Shown in pieces: positions 25,935-33,396 of a stretch of 64,000 nt of DNA (position 1 is the stretch's first letter; every line of letters begins with the position of its first letter). Both the position numbers and the translations under genes were made by a program. Under the pieces are notes generated by a model. That model was not told where the DNA came from, made no database searches, and was given only the letters and a program-made list of their open reading frames with translations. Origin of the DNA: Clostridia bacterium (lineage in GTDB: Bacteria > Bacillota > Clostridia > Christensenellales > Borkfalkiaceae); contig JAFTQO010000009.1 in assembly GCA_017462735.1 (NCBI GenBank), positions 140,645 to 204,644 of the forward strand, read 5' to 3'.

Positions 25935-26161
25935 AAAGCAGGGAAGAATTCAACCGTGTTTACGGGGTATTGCAGGCGGACAAAGCGCCGATTGGCGAGG
26001 GCTGTAAAGCGCTGGTTGCGCAAGATTTAGCGGAAAAATTTTCGCAATATTTCGATTTAATCGATTTGCCCGAAATGACCGTGCGAGAGGAGCGGGGCAA
26101 AATTTTTGTGACGGTGACCTTTGAGGCGGAACGGGTAAAAAAATTCAACGTACTTAAATAA
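25931..26161 (+). CDS. small MinE-like protein
   Basis: 76 residues, coupled to minD by an ATGA overlap. The layout fits MinE: an N-terminal segment NRVYGVLQADKA resembles the MinD-binding RLKLVLxHDRA, and the rest (DLAEKFSQYFDLIDLPEMTV...GKIFVTVTFEA) resembles the MinE topological-specificity domain (ILxVISKYVEID...). Similarity is low, so this is an inference from position and pattern. If right, MinE would release MinD from the membrane and drive its oscillation. Confidence 0.5.
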   Translation: MKSREEFNRVYGVLQADKAPIGEGCKALVAQDLAEKFSQYFDLIDLPEMTVREERGKIFVTVTFEAERVKKFNVLK

Positions 26162-26171
26162 AGGAGAAAGG

Positions 26172-27038
26172 ATGAAAGAGAGAAAATTCAAGATAGTGAC
26201 GGACAGCGGTTGCGATATGTCCGCTGAGTATTTATTGGCGAAAGGGATAGTAAAAGTTTCCCTTTCCTTTACGCTAGACGGGCGCACCTACGAGGGCGAA
26301 GAAATGGCGACGGACGAGTTTTACAAAGCGCTCAAAAACGGCGGAATGCCCGTCACGCACCAAGCCACGCCCGAAAAAATCAAAGAGGCGTTGCAACCTA
26401 TTTTGGAGGGTGGAGAGGACGTTCTTGCCCTTGCCTTTTCGTCTGGGCTTTCGGGTACGGCGGGCAGTTATCATATTGCCGCTAAAGACTTACGCGTGCA
26501 GTTTCCCGAGCGGGAAATTATTGTGGTCGATTCCTTATGCGCGTCGATGGGGCAGGGGCTTTTAGTCGATTATGCCGTCCGTTTTGCGGACGAAGGGAAA
26601 AGTATAGAAGAGACGGCGGACTATCTCGAAGGGCTGAAAGGGCAGATCGCCCACTTGTTTACGGTGGATAATTTGTACCACTTAAAGCGCGGCGGCAGGG
26701 TATCGGGCGTGACGGCGCTCATCGGTACGATACTCAAAATCAAGCCCGTGATGCACGTCGACGACAACGGAAAACTCGTCGCGGTGGAAAAATGTATGGG
26801 CAGAAAGAAAGCCCTGCAACGGCTGATAGAGAGGCTGGAAGAAACGCAGGCGCTTGCAAAGGGAGACCCTATCTTTTTAAGCCACGGCGCGTGCCAAGAA
26901 GACGCCGCGAAAATAGCGGAAATTTTGAGGGAAAAATACCCCGATAATCCCGTTACGGTAGGGGAGATAGGTCCCGTCATCGGCTCCCACTCCGGGATAG
27001 GCACTTTGGCTATTTTCTATCGGGCGAAAAAACGGTAA
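26172..27038 (+). CDS. DegV family protein (FakB-like fatty-acid-binding)
   Basis: 288 residues. The start KIVTDSGCDMSAEYL is the DegV signature. AFSSGLSGTAGSYHIAA contains the Ser-Gly-Thr cluster that holds the fatty-acid carboxylate, and YHLKRGGRVSG is the conserved second motif. DegV/FakB proteins present bound fatty acids to FakA for phosphorylation. fakA is 7 kb upstream, so this is a likely partner. Ribosome site AAAGGAGAAAGG. It is 10 bases after the MinE-like gene, so the three may be one transcript. Confidence 0.93.
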   Translation: MKERKFKIVTDSGCDMSAEYLLAKGIVKVSLSFTLDGRTYEGEEMATDEFYKALKNGGMPVTHQATPEKIKEALQPILEGGEDVLALAFSSGLSGTAGSYHIAAKDLRVQFPEREIIVVDSLCASMGQGLLVDYAVRFADEGKSIEETADYLEGLKGQIAHLFTVDNLYHLKRGGRVSGVTALIGTILKIKPVMHVDDNGKLVAVEKCMGRKKALQRLIERLEETQALAKGDPIFLSHGACQEDAAKIAEILREKYPDNPVTVGEIGPVIGSHSGIGTLAIFYRAKKR

Positions 27039-27045
27039 AAAACAA

Positions 27046-27079
27046 AAAACGGCAGACTGTAAAAGTGCTGCCGTTTTTT
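27046..27079. terminator. bidirectional terminator
   Basis: AAAACGGCAG (27046-27055) pairs with CTGCCGTTTT (27068-27077), with T runs on both strands. It lies between the DegV gene and the convergent XRE gene. Confidence 0.88.
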
Positions 27080-27287
27080 ATTTTAATCCCAAGATGTCGT
27101 CTGCCGAGACGTCCAAGACGTCGCAAAGGTTTGCAAAAGTATCGAGAGAGGGATATTTATCCAGTCTCATATATTTGCTGACGGTGGAGGGGTTAACCCC
27201 CAACTTTTTAGCAATTTCCTTTTGCGAAAGTTGGCTGTATTCAATGGCTTCTCTCAGCCGTTTTTGTATTTCTTGTATGGTAATCAT
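27078..27287 (-). CDS. XRE-family HTH repressor
   Basis: 69 residues. The HTH reads SQLSQKEIAKKLGVNPSTVS then SKYMRLDKYPSLDTFANLCD, ending DVSADDILGLK. The ATG at 27287 is the likely start; a longer frame begins with TTG at 27305, inside the operator region. It is divergent from the zinc-ribbon membrane protein at 27403. Two GCACA-N-TG(T/G)GC sites in the gap are the likely operators. Confidence 0.87.
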   Translation of the reverse strand: MITIQEIQKRLREAIEYSQLSQKEIAKKLGVNPSTVSKYMRLDKYPSLDTFANLCDVLDVSADDILGLK

Positions 27288-27299
27288 AATAAAATAGTA

Positions 27300-27350
27300 G
27301 CACAATGGGCAATTTTTTGCTTGACAAAAGGCACATTGTGCAATTATAAT
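27300..27350 (+). promoter_or_regulatory. promoter with two inverted-repeat operators
   Basis: TTGACA (27321-27326), 18-bp spacer, TATAAT (27345-27350). Operator 1 is GCACA-A-TGGGC (27300-27310). Operator 2 is GCACA-T-TGTGC (27331-27341), a perfect 5-1-5 palindrome inside the spacer. The centres are 31 bp apart. Confidence 0.8.
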
Positions 27351-27402
27351 AAATTATATACGGCTAAATTCGTATAAAATTTGTATTTAGGAGAGATAAA
27401 TT

Positions 27403-28998
27403 ATGGAAAATGCTACGACGGGCAGAAAATGCCCTAATTGTGGCGAAGTTGTCGCGCAAAACGCCAAGTTTTGCGAAAACTGCGGCAAAGCGTTGCCTGC
27501 GCTGTGTCCTCAATGCGGGCAAGCGCACAACATAGGCGCCAAGTTTTGCCCTAATTGCGGTTATGCTTTTGCACCCCAAGCGGCGACAAAAGCAACGCCT
27601 CAAGCGACGGCACAAGCGGCACCTGCGCCTCAGCCTGTGCCTGCTGTCAAAAAGGAGGAAACGCCTAAGGCAGGACCTACCTTTGTAGAAAAAGTAGGCA
27701 AGGTGTTTTATAAATTCCCTGCGATACTCTTTTTTGCGTTTACAGCGTTGATGTTTTTGTTTATGTTGGCGCCTTTGGCGCTTGACCCTTTCTTTGGGTT
27801 GAGCCTCGGTAACGTCTACGAGTGTTTAGGAGATGAGTTGCTCGGTTTGCAAGGATATGCAATCGTGGCGTTTATCTTGGCGTTTCTCTTCCTCATTTTT
27901 AGTTTCGTATACCTTTTTTCCGTCAGCAAAAAAGGACAATTTTGGCGGGTGAGAAAGGATAAATTCGTCTCTGATATCTTACTTTGGGTGTCGGTAGGGG
28001 TGTATGCTTTCTATTTCTTTCTCTCTATCATCTACTTGATAGCGCTTGGTAGCGAGGGCTACGGTGGGTCTACGTTCAGCGTACTTATCCTCATCTTCTC
28101 CTTGCTGTTTGCAGGCGGCGCGGTGGCTTGCTTTATTCTTTCTAAAAAGCCTTTTGCAAAGCGCGTGATTGTACATAAATATGAGATGAAAGCGCCTCAG
28201 GCACCTAAGACGCCCGTCCTTGCCAACATCAACTTGGATGCCGAAGGGGGTAGACAGGTAAGAAAATACTTAAAAAAGACCCGTGTTTCTGCTAAGTGGG
28301 TAGGCTGGGCGCAATCCATATTAGCCATTTTTTCTTTGACTTGTATGGGCGTGTTAGGAGGGACGCTGTTTGCACCGATAGGTCATGATGGAGATAGTTA
28401 TTCGTATAGTTCTGGAGGGGATATGGAAAACATTATCGCGATGTATTGCTATATGGTTTGTATCTTTGTGTTGACGGTAATTGGATTGATAGTGACCAAG
28501 ATGCGCTTTTCGGAGTCGAAATCGTATCCTTTGTATCGTGCGGTACGTTACAGAGGGAACATCGCGCAAATTGCTTCTTTGACTATGTTGATGATGTGTC
28601 TCACGTATGCCATTTTGCACATAGTTGATTTCTCAGCAGGGTATAATGAGTTGAAAGGGATATTGGATGGGACAATTATTCCCGAGTATACGCATCTGCA
28701 TTATGACGATTTAGACTTTTATGTGTCTACGCATATGGCGGGTCCTCTTTCTACGGGCATTATCGCTGGGTTGTCGTTGATCGTCACGATTATCGTCTTT
28801 GCTTTAAGGATTTCTCGTGGCAAGCACTTAAAGCATCCTTCTTTGAAAGCACAAATGGATTTGTTTACGATAGAAAATATGGCAGAGATGGAAGCATATC
28901 CAAAGAAATTAAAAGAATATAAACGTGCGGTAAAAGAATACGAATATTACTTGTATGACAAAGAAAATGAGGAAAAGCACGTATCGCAAGCCGCTTAA
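27403..28998 (+). CDS. double zinc-ribbon multi-pass membrane protein
   Basis: 531 residues. Two zinc ribbons open the protein: C10xxC13...C24xxC27 and C35xxC38...C49xxC52, each of the CPxCG/CxNCG kind. A linker rich in Ala, Pro and Gln (about 57-90) follows. About eight or nine hydrophobic segments make up the body, starting with FPAILFFAFTALMFLFMLAP near 108. The C-terminal 60 residues are charged and cytoplasmic. Ribosome site TAGGAGAG. This is the effector of the third XRE/membrane-protein module. Function unknown; zinc-ribbon membrane proteins of this kind are common in Clostridia. Confidence 0.82.
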   Translation: MENATTGRKCPNCGEVVAQNAKFCENCGKALPALCPQCGQAHNIGAKFCPNCGYAFAPQAATKATPQATAQAAPAPQPVPAVKKEETPKAGPTFVEKVGKVFYKFPAILFFAFTALMFLFMLAPLALDPFFGLSLGNVYECLGDELLGLQGYAIVAFILAFLFLIFSFVYLFSVSKKGQFWRVRKDKFVSDILLWVSVGVYAFYFFLSIIYLIALGSEGYGGSTFSVLILIFSLLFAGGAVACFILSKKPFAKRVIVHKYEMKAPQAPKTPVLANINLDAEGGRQVRKYLKKTRVSAKWVGWAQSILAIFSLTCMGVLGGTLFAPIGHDGDSYSYSSGGDMENIIAMYCYMVCIFVLTVIGLIVTKMRFSESKSYPLYRAVRYRGNIAQIASLTMLMMCLTYAILHIVDFSAGYNELKGILDGTIIPEYTHLHYDDLDFYVSTHMAGPLSTGIIAGLSLIVTIIVFALRISRGKHLKHPSLKAQMDLFTIENMAEMEAYPKKLKEYKRAVKEYEYYLYDKENEEKHVSQAA

Positions 28999-29010
28999 CG
29001 GACAATCTAT

Positions 29011-29040
29011 AAAAGGGGCCCTAGAAGGGTTCCTTTTTTG
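29011..29040 (+). terminator. Rho-independent terminator
   Basis: AAAAGGGGCCC (29011-29021) pairs with GGGTTCCTTTT (29027-29037) using G-U pairs, then T residues. Confidence 0.8.
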
Positions 29041-29255
29041 TACGGTAAAATCTCTCCGTCAAAGTCTAGCAGACTTTGCCTCTTCTTTGCAAGAGAGGCA
29101 AAACAATGTCTTCCCTAATAGAGGGGATGTCTTTTCGCTACCTCTCTCTTTATGTCTCCCCTATTAGGGGAGATGTCGCGAAGCCTTCTTTCTCTATGTC
29201 TCCCCTAATAGGGGAGATGTCGCTGAAAGCGACAGAGAGGTTAAAAGATAAGACA
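29041..29255. repeat. intergenic hairpin-repeat cluster
   Basis: The 29041-29275 gap holds no gene. It contains CTCTCCGTCAAAGTC...GACTTTGCCTC, then three copies of a module built on the palindrome CTCCCCTAATAGGGGAG (variants near 29110, 29155 and 29200), separated by TTTCTCTATGT. The same modules occur at 62320-62480 and 62545-62660. They look like a dispersed structured repeat; no cas genes or spacer pattern are present. Confidence 0.7.
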
Positions 29256-29352
29256 AGCAACTATTTTTACTAGTTTATTGGCAGATACTTTACATTTTTT
29301 TGTGACGGCGTTTTTGCGGGCAGAAAACTTTATTAAAAGTTTTGTGATAGCG

Positions 29353-29381
29353 TTGACTTTTTTCTTTCGGTTTGGTACAAT
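29353..29381 (+). promoter_or_regulatory. promoter of the DUF1846 gene
   Basis: TTGACT (29353-29358), 17-bp spacer, TACAAT (29376-29381), about 33 bases before the ATG. Confidence 0.75.
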
Positions 29382-29414
29382 AGTAAGGATAGAAAGAGGA
29401 CGGAATTTTTACCT

Positions 29415-30878
29415 ATGAGAAAAAACGGGTTTGACAATAAGCAGTATTTGAAGTTGCAAAGCGAAAATATCCAGCAACGGATAGATTCCTTTGGCGGCAA
29501 ACTGTACTTAGAGTTTGGCGGGAAATTATTTGACGATTACCACGCCTCTAGGGTCTTGCCCGGGTTTGAGCCTGACAGCAAAATCAAAATGCTGTTAAAA
29601 CTCAAAAATATCGCAGAGATTTTGGTGGTTATCAGCGCCAACGATATCGAGAAAAACAAGTATAGGAGCGATCTCGGTATCACCTACGACGTGGACGTTT
29701 TGCGTCTTTTAGACGTCTTTAAAAAGCAGGGTTTGTACGTCGGCGGCGTCGTGATGACGATGTACCGTCCGCAACCGCAGGTCGATTCCTTTATCAAGCG
29801 TTTGACCTTGCTCGGGATGCCCGTATACAAGCATTACGCCATTGAAGGGTATCCTTCCAACGTGCAAAAAATCGTCAGCGAAGAGGGGTATGGTAAAAAC
29901 GAATACGTCCCGACGACGAGAAGGCTGGTAGTCGTCACAGCCCCTGGCCCTGGTAGCGGTAAAATGGCGACTTGCCTTTCCCAACTGTATCACGAAAACA
30001 AGCGCGGGGTAAAAGCGGGCTATGCTAAATTCGAGACGTTCCCTATCTGGAACTTGCCTTTGTCCCACCCCGTTAACGTGGCGTACGAGGCGGCAACTGC
30101 CGATCTTAATGACGTCAATATGATAGACCCGTACCATTTAGACGCGTACGGCAAGATGTCCGTCAATTACAACCGCGACGTCGAGATATTCCCCGTCGTC
30201 AACGCGACGTTTGAAAAAATTTGGGGCTCCTCTCCCTACAAGTCGCCCACCGATATGGGCGTCAATATGGCGGGCTTTTGTATCGTCGACGACGAGAAAT
30301 GCAAAGAGGCGTCCAAGGCGGAAATTATCCGTAGATACTATGCCGCCATGTGTGAGGCGCGCACGGGCAGGGTAGGCAAAGAGGTCGTCTCTAAAATCGA
30401 CGTATTGATGCAAAAAATGGGCGTTTCGGTAGCGGATAGAAAACCCGTCGCTGCAGCCCTTGAGAAAGAGGAAGAAACGGGCGCACCCGCCACCGCATTG
30501 CAACTCCACGACGGCAGGCTCGTCGTAGGCAGAACGGGCGATTTGCTGGGCTCTAGCGCGGCGTGTCTGCTCAATGCCCTGAAAATGTTGGGCGGTATCG
30601 ACGATAGAATTCAGCTCATTTCCCCGACGGTTATCGAGCCTATCCAACGGCTGAAAGTGGGGCATATGGGGTCGGTGAACCCTCGTTTGCACACGGATGA
30701 AGTACTCATTTCCTTGGCGATTTGCGCAGTAACCAATCCCACGGCGGCGCTCGCTATGGAGCAACTTGAAAAACTGCGCGGTTGCGAGGTGCACTCTACC
30801 GTCATTTTGTCGGAGACGGACGAGCGGACGTTAAAGAGGCTGGGACTTCGCATCACGTGCGAACCTAAAAAGGAATAA
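29415..30878 (+). CDS. DUF1846 domain-containing protein
   Basis: 487 residues, the typical length of DUF1846 proteins, alignable throughout: GFDNKQYLKLQSENIQQRI at the start, APGPGSGKMATCLSQLYHE near residue 175 and MGVNMAGFCIVDD near 285. The GPGSGK loop suggests nucleotide or phosphate binding. The family is widespread in Bacillota and has no settled function. The gene is single, with its own promoter. The ribosome site is weak and distant (AGAGGA about 14 bases upstream). Confidence 0.93.
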   Translation: MRKNGFDNKQYLKLQSENIQQRIDSFGGKLYLEFGGKLFDDYHASRVLPGFEPDSKIKMLLKLKNIAEILVVISANDIEKNKYRSDLGITYDVDVLRLLDVFKKQGLYVGGVVMTMYRPQPQVDSFIKRLTLLGMPVYKHYAIEGYPSNVQKIVSEEGYGKNEYVPTTRRLVVVTAPGPGSGKMATCLSQLYHENKRGVKAGYAKFETFPIWNLPLSHPVNVAYEAATADLNDVNMIDPYHLDAYGKMSVNYNRDVEIFPVVNATFEKIWGSSPYKSPTDMGVNMAGFCIVDDEKCKEASKAEIIRRYYAAMCEARTGRVGKEVVSKIDVLMQKMGVSVADRKPVAAALEKEEETGAPATALQLHDGRLVVGRTGDLLGSSAACLLNALKMLGGIDDRIQLISPTVIEPIQRLKVGHMGSVNPRLHTDEVLISLAICAVTNPTAALAMEQLEKLRGCEVHSTVILSETDERTLKRLGLRITCEPKKE

Positions 30879-30904
30879 AAAGGGAGTAATTTTGCTCTCT
30901 ATAT

Positions 30905-30993
30905 GCAGGTGTATCGAAGCGGTCACAACGAGGCGGTCTTGAAAACCGTTTGGGTGAAAGCCCACGGGGGTTCGAATCCCTCCACCTGCGCCA
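30905..30993 (+). tRNA. tRNA-Ser(UGA)
   Basis: Acceptor stem GCAGGTG (30905-30911) / CACCTGC (30983-30989), discriminator G, encoded CCA (30991-30993). The anticodon stem GCGGT/ACCGT encloses the loop CTTGAAA with anticodon TGA at 30940-30942. A long variable arm TGGG-loop-CCCA and the T-loop TTCGAAT identify a serine tRNA. Its 3' end is duplicated at 31178-31198 and its middle part at 34114-34151. Confidence 0.95.
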
Positions 30994-31030
30994 CAAAGAC
31001 AGCGATAGAGTTTTTCTATCGCTGTCTTTG
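30994..31030 (+). terminator. long perfect hairpin after tRNA-Ser
   Basis: A 16-bp perfect stem (30994-31009 with 31015-31030) around GTTTT begins directly after the CCA. There is little T run, so it may be a processing or termination signal. Confidence 0.65.
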
Positions 31031-31046
31031 TATGTAAGCCGAATAC

Positions 31047-31198
31047 GTGGAGGGATTCGAGGGTGGAGCCGTTTTGCGGGAGCAAAACGCTTTGCCGTTG
31101 AAAAGAGAATAAAACAAGGAAGAAGTCGGCAAAGGCGACAATTGATAATTGTCGAGCGGGGCGCGCCGCCAAAGGCGCGAATCCCTCCACCTGCGCCA
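31047..31198. mobile_element. small hairpin cassette bounded by inverted copies of the tRNA T-arm
   Basis: The left end GTGGAGGGATTCG (31047-31059) is the exact reverse complement of the right end CGAATCCCTCCAC (31178-31190). The right end continues for 21 bases identical to the tRNA 3' end with CCA (30973-30993). Between them is a chain of hairpins: CGTTTTGC/GCAAAACG, GACAATT/AATTGTC and CGCGCC/GGCGCG. There is no credible gene. It looks like a short insertion or remnant at the tRNA attachment site. Confidence 0.5.
31178..31198 (+). repeat. direct repeat of tRNA-Ser 3' end (att-like)
   Basis: Twenty-one bases are identical to the tRNA end at 30973-30993, running from the T-loop CGAAT through the CCA. 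Such duplications typically mark integration into the tRNA 3' end. Confidence 0.8.
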
Positions 31199-31203
31199 AA
31201 GTG

Positions 31204-31242
31204 AAGTCGTGTTTGAACACTCGGTCAAATGCGACTTTTTAT
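31204..31242 (+). terminator. terminator behind the duplicated tRNA end
   Basis: AAGTCGTGTTTGA pairs with TCAAATGCGACTT (two G-U pairs), followed by TTTTT. It looks like the original terminator of the tRNA-Ser gene, now separated from it. Confidence 0.7.
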
Positions 31243-31383
31243 ATTGAAATTATTGATTATGTTTTTGCAAAAGGAAATGCTGGCATAATTGTTTACTATG
31301 AAACACCAGAGCCAAAGTTATCATTAAACTACTTAACTCTGAGCAGAGATGAACACGGAAACCTGATTAAGGGTTCGCAATAA
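31240..31383 (+). pseudogene. truncated coding remnant
   Basis: An open frame without a credible start, ending EPKLSLNYLTLSRDEHGNLI and a TAA at 31381, followed by a wobble-rich hairpin and a T run (about 31371-31400). It reads as the C-terminal end of a lost gene; family not recognised. Confidence 0.3.
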
Positions 31384-31509
31384 AATGCGGGCTTTTTTTG
31401 CGTGAAAAAGCAAGTATTAAGAATCTCCTTATATATTTGCTTTTGTTGTGTCTATCGTAGCATATTTCTTGAATTATTTATAAAATTTGTAGATTTACAT
31501 GGCAAAAGA

Positions 31510-31602
31510 ATGGATAAAGCATTAGAAGATAAATATATTCAAGGATTTAAAACCGGTCTTTTGATAGGTATTGAAACAAAGAAACTAAATTTAGATATAT
31601 AA
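31510..31602 (+). pseudogene. very short open frame, possible gene tail
   Basis: Thirty codons containing ALEDKYIQGFKTGLLIGIE, a pattern seen at the end of small phage and element proteins. There is no ribosome site, but a good terminator follows. It may be a remnant. Confidence 0.25.
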
Positions 31603-31636
31603 AAAAAGCCAGGAGTTAAAACTCTTGGCTTTTTTT
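31603..31636 (+). terminator. Rho-independent terminator
   Basis: AAAAAGCCAGGAGT (31603-31616) pairs with ACTCTTGGCTTTTT (31621-31634), then more T. Confidence 0.88.
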
Positions 31637-31652
31637 ATGCTAGTTAATCAAA

Positions 31653-31686
31653 AAACCTACTAGGATTTATTTCCTGGTAGGTTTCT
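31653..31686 (-). terminator. terminator of the lipoprotein gene
   Basis: AAACCTACTAGGA (31653-31665) pairs with TCCTGGTAGGTTT (31672-31684). It lies just after the stop of the minus-strand lipoprotein gene. Confidence 0.7.
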
Positions 31687-31710
31687 TTATTATCAAAACT
31701 TTTACTATTA

Positions 31711-32424
31711 CTATTTAACTTTATATGTTAAAGTGCCAGTAACTAAATAATTCAATTTTACAGAACTTAATGAAACATCAATATAATCACTTGAACCATC
31801 GATTGCTGGGAACTTAATTGTTACATTTTCCGCCCCAGAAACTTCACTAAGTTTTTTTACTCCACTGTGGGTAAACACAGAACCTGAACACCATATATCG
31901 TCTTTACTATTAACAAGCAACTGCGATACTTGTTCTTGTCCATCAAAAATCTTATAGTCATTTTCGCCATCTTTTTGAACTGAATAAGTTTTTAGCGGAG
32001 TTTTAAATTCATAGTCAGTATCATCATAAGCTGTCATTTCTGTTCCATCAGCAGAGAATACAAGCGCTGGATTTTTATTTCCCAAATCATAAAGGATAAA
32101 ATTTTCCAAACCAATCTTTGCTTCTTCAATGCTGTTTATTTCTTGATTTGAATAATAACATAACTCTTCTAAAAAGTCTATTCCATTATCTGCTTCAAAA
32201 ACAGCTTCTACAAAATCTTCTAAGTTTAATTCAGTTGTTCCAACGTCATTTTGAAAATAAGAAACAACTCCAGCAGACCAATCAACTGTTCCTTTTTTTA
32301 CATATGTCAATGTTTTGCCCGCTAAATCAGGTTGGCTTCCACCTCCACCACAAGCAGTTAGTGCAAATGCACAAGGAATAATCAAACAAATTGCTAGTAT
32401 AAAACTTAAAAATTTCTTTTTCAT
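31711..32424 (-). CDS. secreted lipoprotein of unknown function
   Basis: 237 residues. A lipoprotein signal peptide opens it: MKKK, a hydrophobic core (FLSFILAICLIIPCAFA) and the lipobox LTAC with the lipidated Cys at 25, followed by a Gly-rich spacer. The mature part is about 210 residues, Asp/Glu-rich and probably beta-rich, with no motif I know. It should be anchored on the outer face of the membrane. It lies in the AT-rich island and its codon use (many A- and T-ending codons) differs from the flanking genes, suggesting transfer. Confidence 0.8.
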   Translation of the reverse strand: MKKKFLSFILAICLIIPCAFALTACGGGGSQPDLAGKTLTYVKKGTVDWSAGVVSYFQNDVGTTELNLEDFVEAVFEADNGIDFLEELCYYSNQEINSIEEAKIGLENFILYDLGNKNPALVFSADGTEMTAYDDTDYEFKTPLKTYSVQKDGENDYKIFDGQEQVSQLLVNSKDDIWCSGSVFTHSGVKKLSEVSGAENVTIKFPAIDGSSDYIDVSLSSVKLNYLVTGTLTYKVK

Positions 32425-32635
32425 AAAACCTCCTATCTACATATTTTTATTATATGTCAAACTCATTATAGCATACTTTTTTAAATTTGTATCAATTTTT
32501 ATATAAAAAACATACTTTTTTTGAAAAATTACTTGCAAAAAGTTTTTTTGTTAAATTATACAACATTTGAACTTGTAAACTTCGTGCTGGACTTTATTAG
32601 GCAAATATTTGTTAAGCAATAAGTTCTGAAAACAA

Positions 32636-32668
32636 AAAACTTACTAGGATTTTTCCTAATAGATTTTT
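32636..32668 (-). terminator. probable terminator of the island membrane protein
   Basis: AAACTTACTAGGA and TCCTAATAGATTTT pair imperfectly, with T-rich flanks, directly after the minus-strand stop at 32676. Confidence 0.5.
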
Positions 32669-32675
32669 ATTTATT

Positions 32676-33164
32676 TTATTCAAAAGCTAGAGGAACGACA
32701 AACCATACAAATACTAATGCAATTGATGCAATAGTGAACACTATACCTAAAATACCTAGAATAAAATCCCAAGCAGGATTAGAAGTTGCTTTTTCCCATT
32801 TAACAATTCTTTTTTTCTTTTTAGGATTGGTGTCTTCTAAATTTCCTTCTTTCGTTGCTTTTTCTTTTTTTCTTTCGGCTAAAATCCAAATTCCATGATT
32901 GATGGCAACTAACGACAATAAAAACAAATCTTTTGGAGTTTTTATTAAAAGTAAAATAGCTAATACTAACACTAATAAAAATCCAAGAATTGCTCCAAAA
33001 CTATTTTTTTCAATTGCAGAAGCACCCCAAAAAAGTAAAATGGGAGCTACAGCTGTTCCTGTTAACAATATAAATCTAAAAAATGGATTACGGCTTTTTT
33101 CATAGTTTTCTTCAAATTCGTGATACTTACCTAAAAAACTAAATATCCAAGATAATATTTTCAT
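32676..33164 (-). CDS. small multi-pass membrane protein (island)
   Basis: 162 residues. Hydrophobic segments lie near 30-50 (FILLTGTAVAPILLFWGASA), 57-75 (ILGFLLVLVLAILLLI), 78-93 and 130-160 (FILGILGIVFTIASIALVFV). Between the third and fourth is a Lys/Glu-rich loop with KKKKRIVKWEK. Family not recognised. The island codon use is AT-rich, like the neighbouring lipoprotein. The upstream sequence is AT-rich with no clear consensus promoter. Confidence 0.7.
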   Translation of the reverse strand: MKILSWIFSFLGKYHEFEENYEKSRNPFFRFILLTGTAVAPILLFWGASAIEKNSFGAILGFLLVLVLAILLLIKTPKDLFLLSLVAINHGIWILAERKKEKATKEGNLEDTNPKKKKRIVKWEKATSNPAWDFILGILGIVFTIASIALVFVWFVVPLAFE

Positions 33165-33246
33165 ATAATTTTCCTCATATAATATACAACTTTAAGCATA
33201 GCATATTCTTTTTATGTTGTATCAAATTTTCAAAAATTTTTTATAT

Positions 33247-33396
33247 TTATGGTTCAATTATTATAGTTTCTAATCCTTTTTGTTTTGCGTTTTTTACTGT
33301 ATAACCAGTTCCACCACCTTTACCATTGTATAGAGCAATGACAAGGGAAGAATTATTAAGCATATAGTCATTGCGTTCTAACATACATTTATCTTA
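33247..33396 (-). pseudogene. C-terminal fragment of a SLOG/DUF1273-like protein
   Basis: Read on the minus strand, the frame gives DKCMLERNDYMLNNSSLVIA then LYNGKGGGTGYTVKNAKQKG, ending TIIIEP and TAA. This matches the end of SLOG-fold proteins (YMVDxSDxLIAVYNGxxGGTxYTxxYA). A stop codon lies directly upstream, so the N-terminal two thirds are missing. A full SLOG gene of a different subgroup is at 59985. Confidence 0.6.

Noticed and set aside
30831..31220. Minus-strand open frame across tRNA-Ser and the cassette
   Set aside because: It reads the tRNA in reverse; this translation (GGGIRTPVG) is a well-known artefact of tRNA-spanning open frames.
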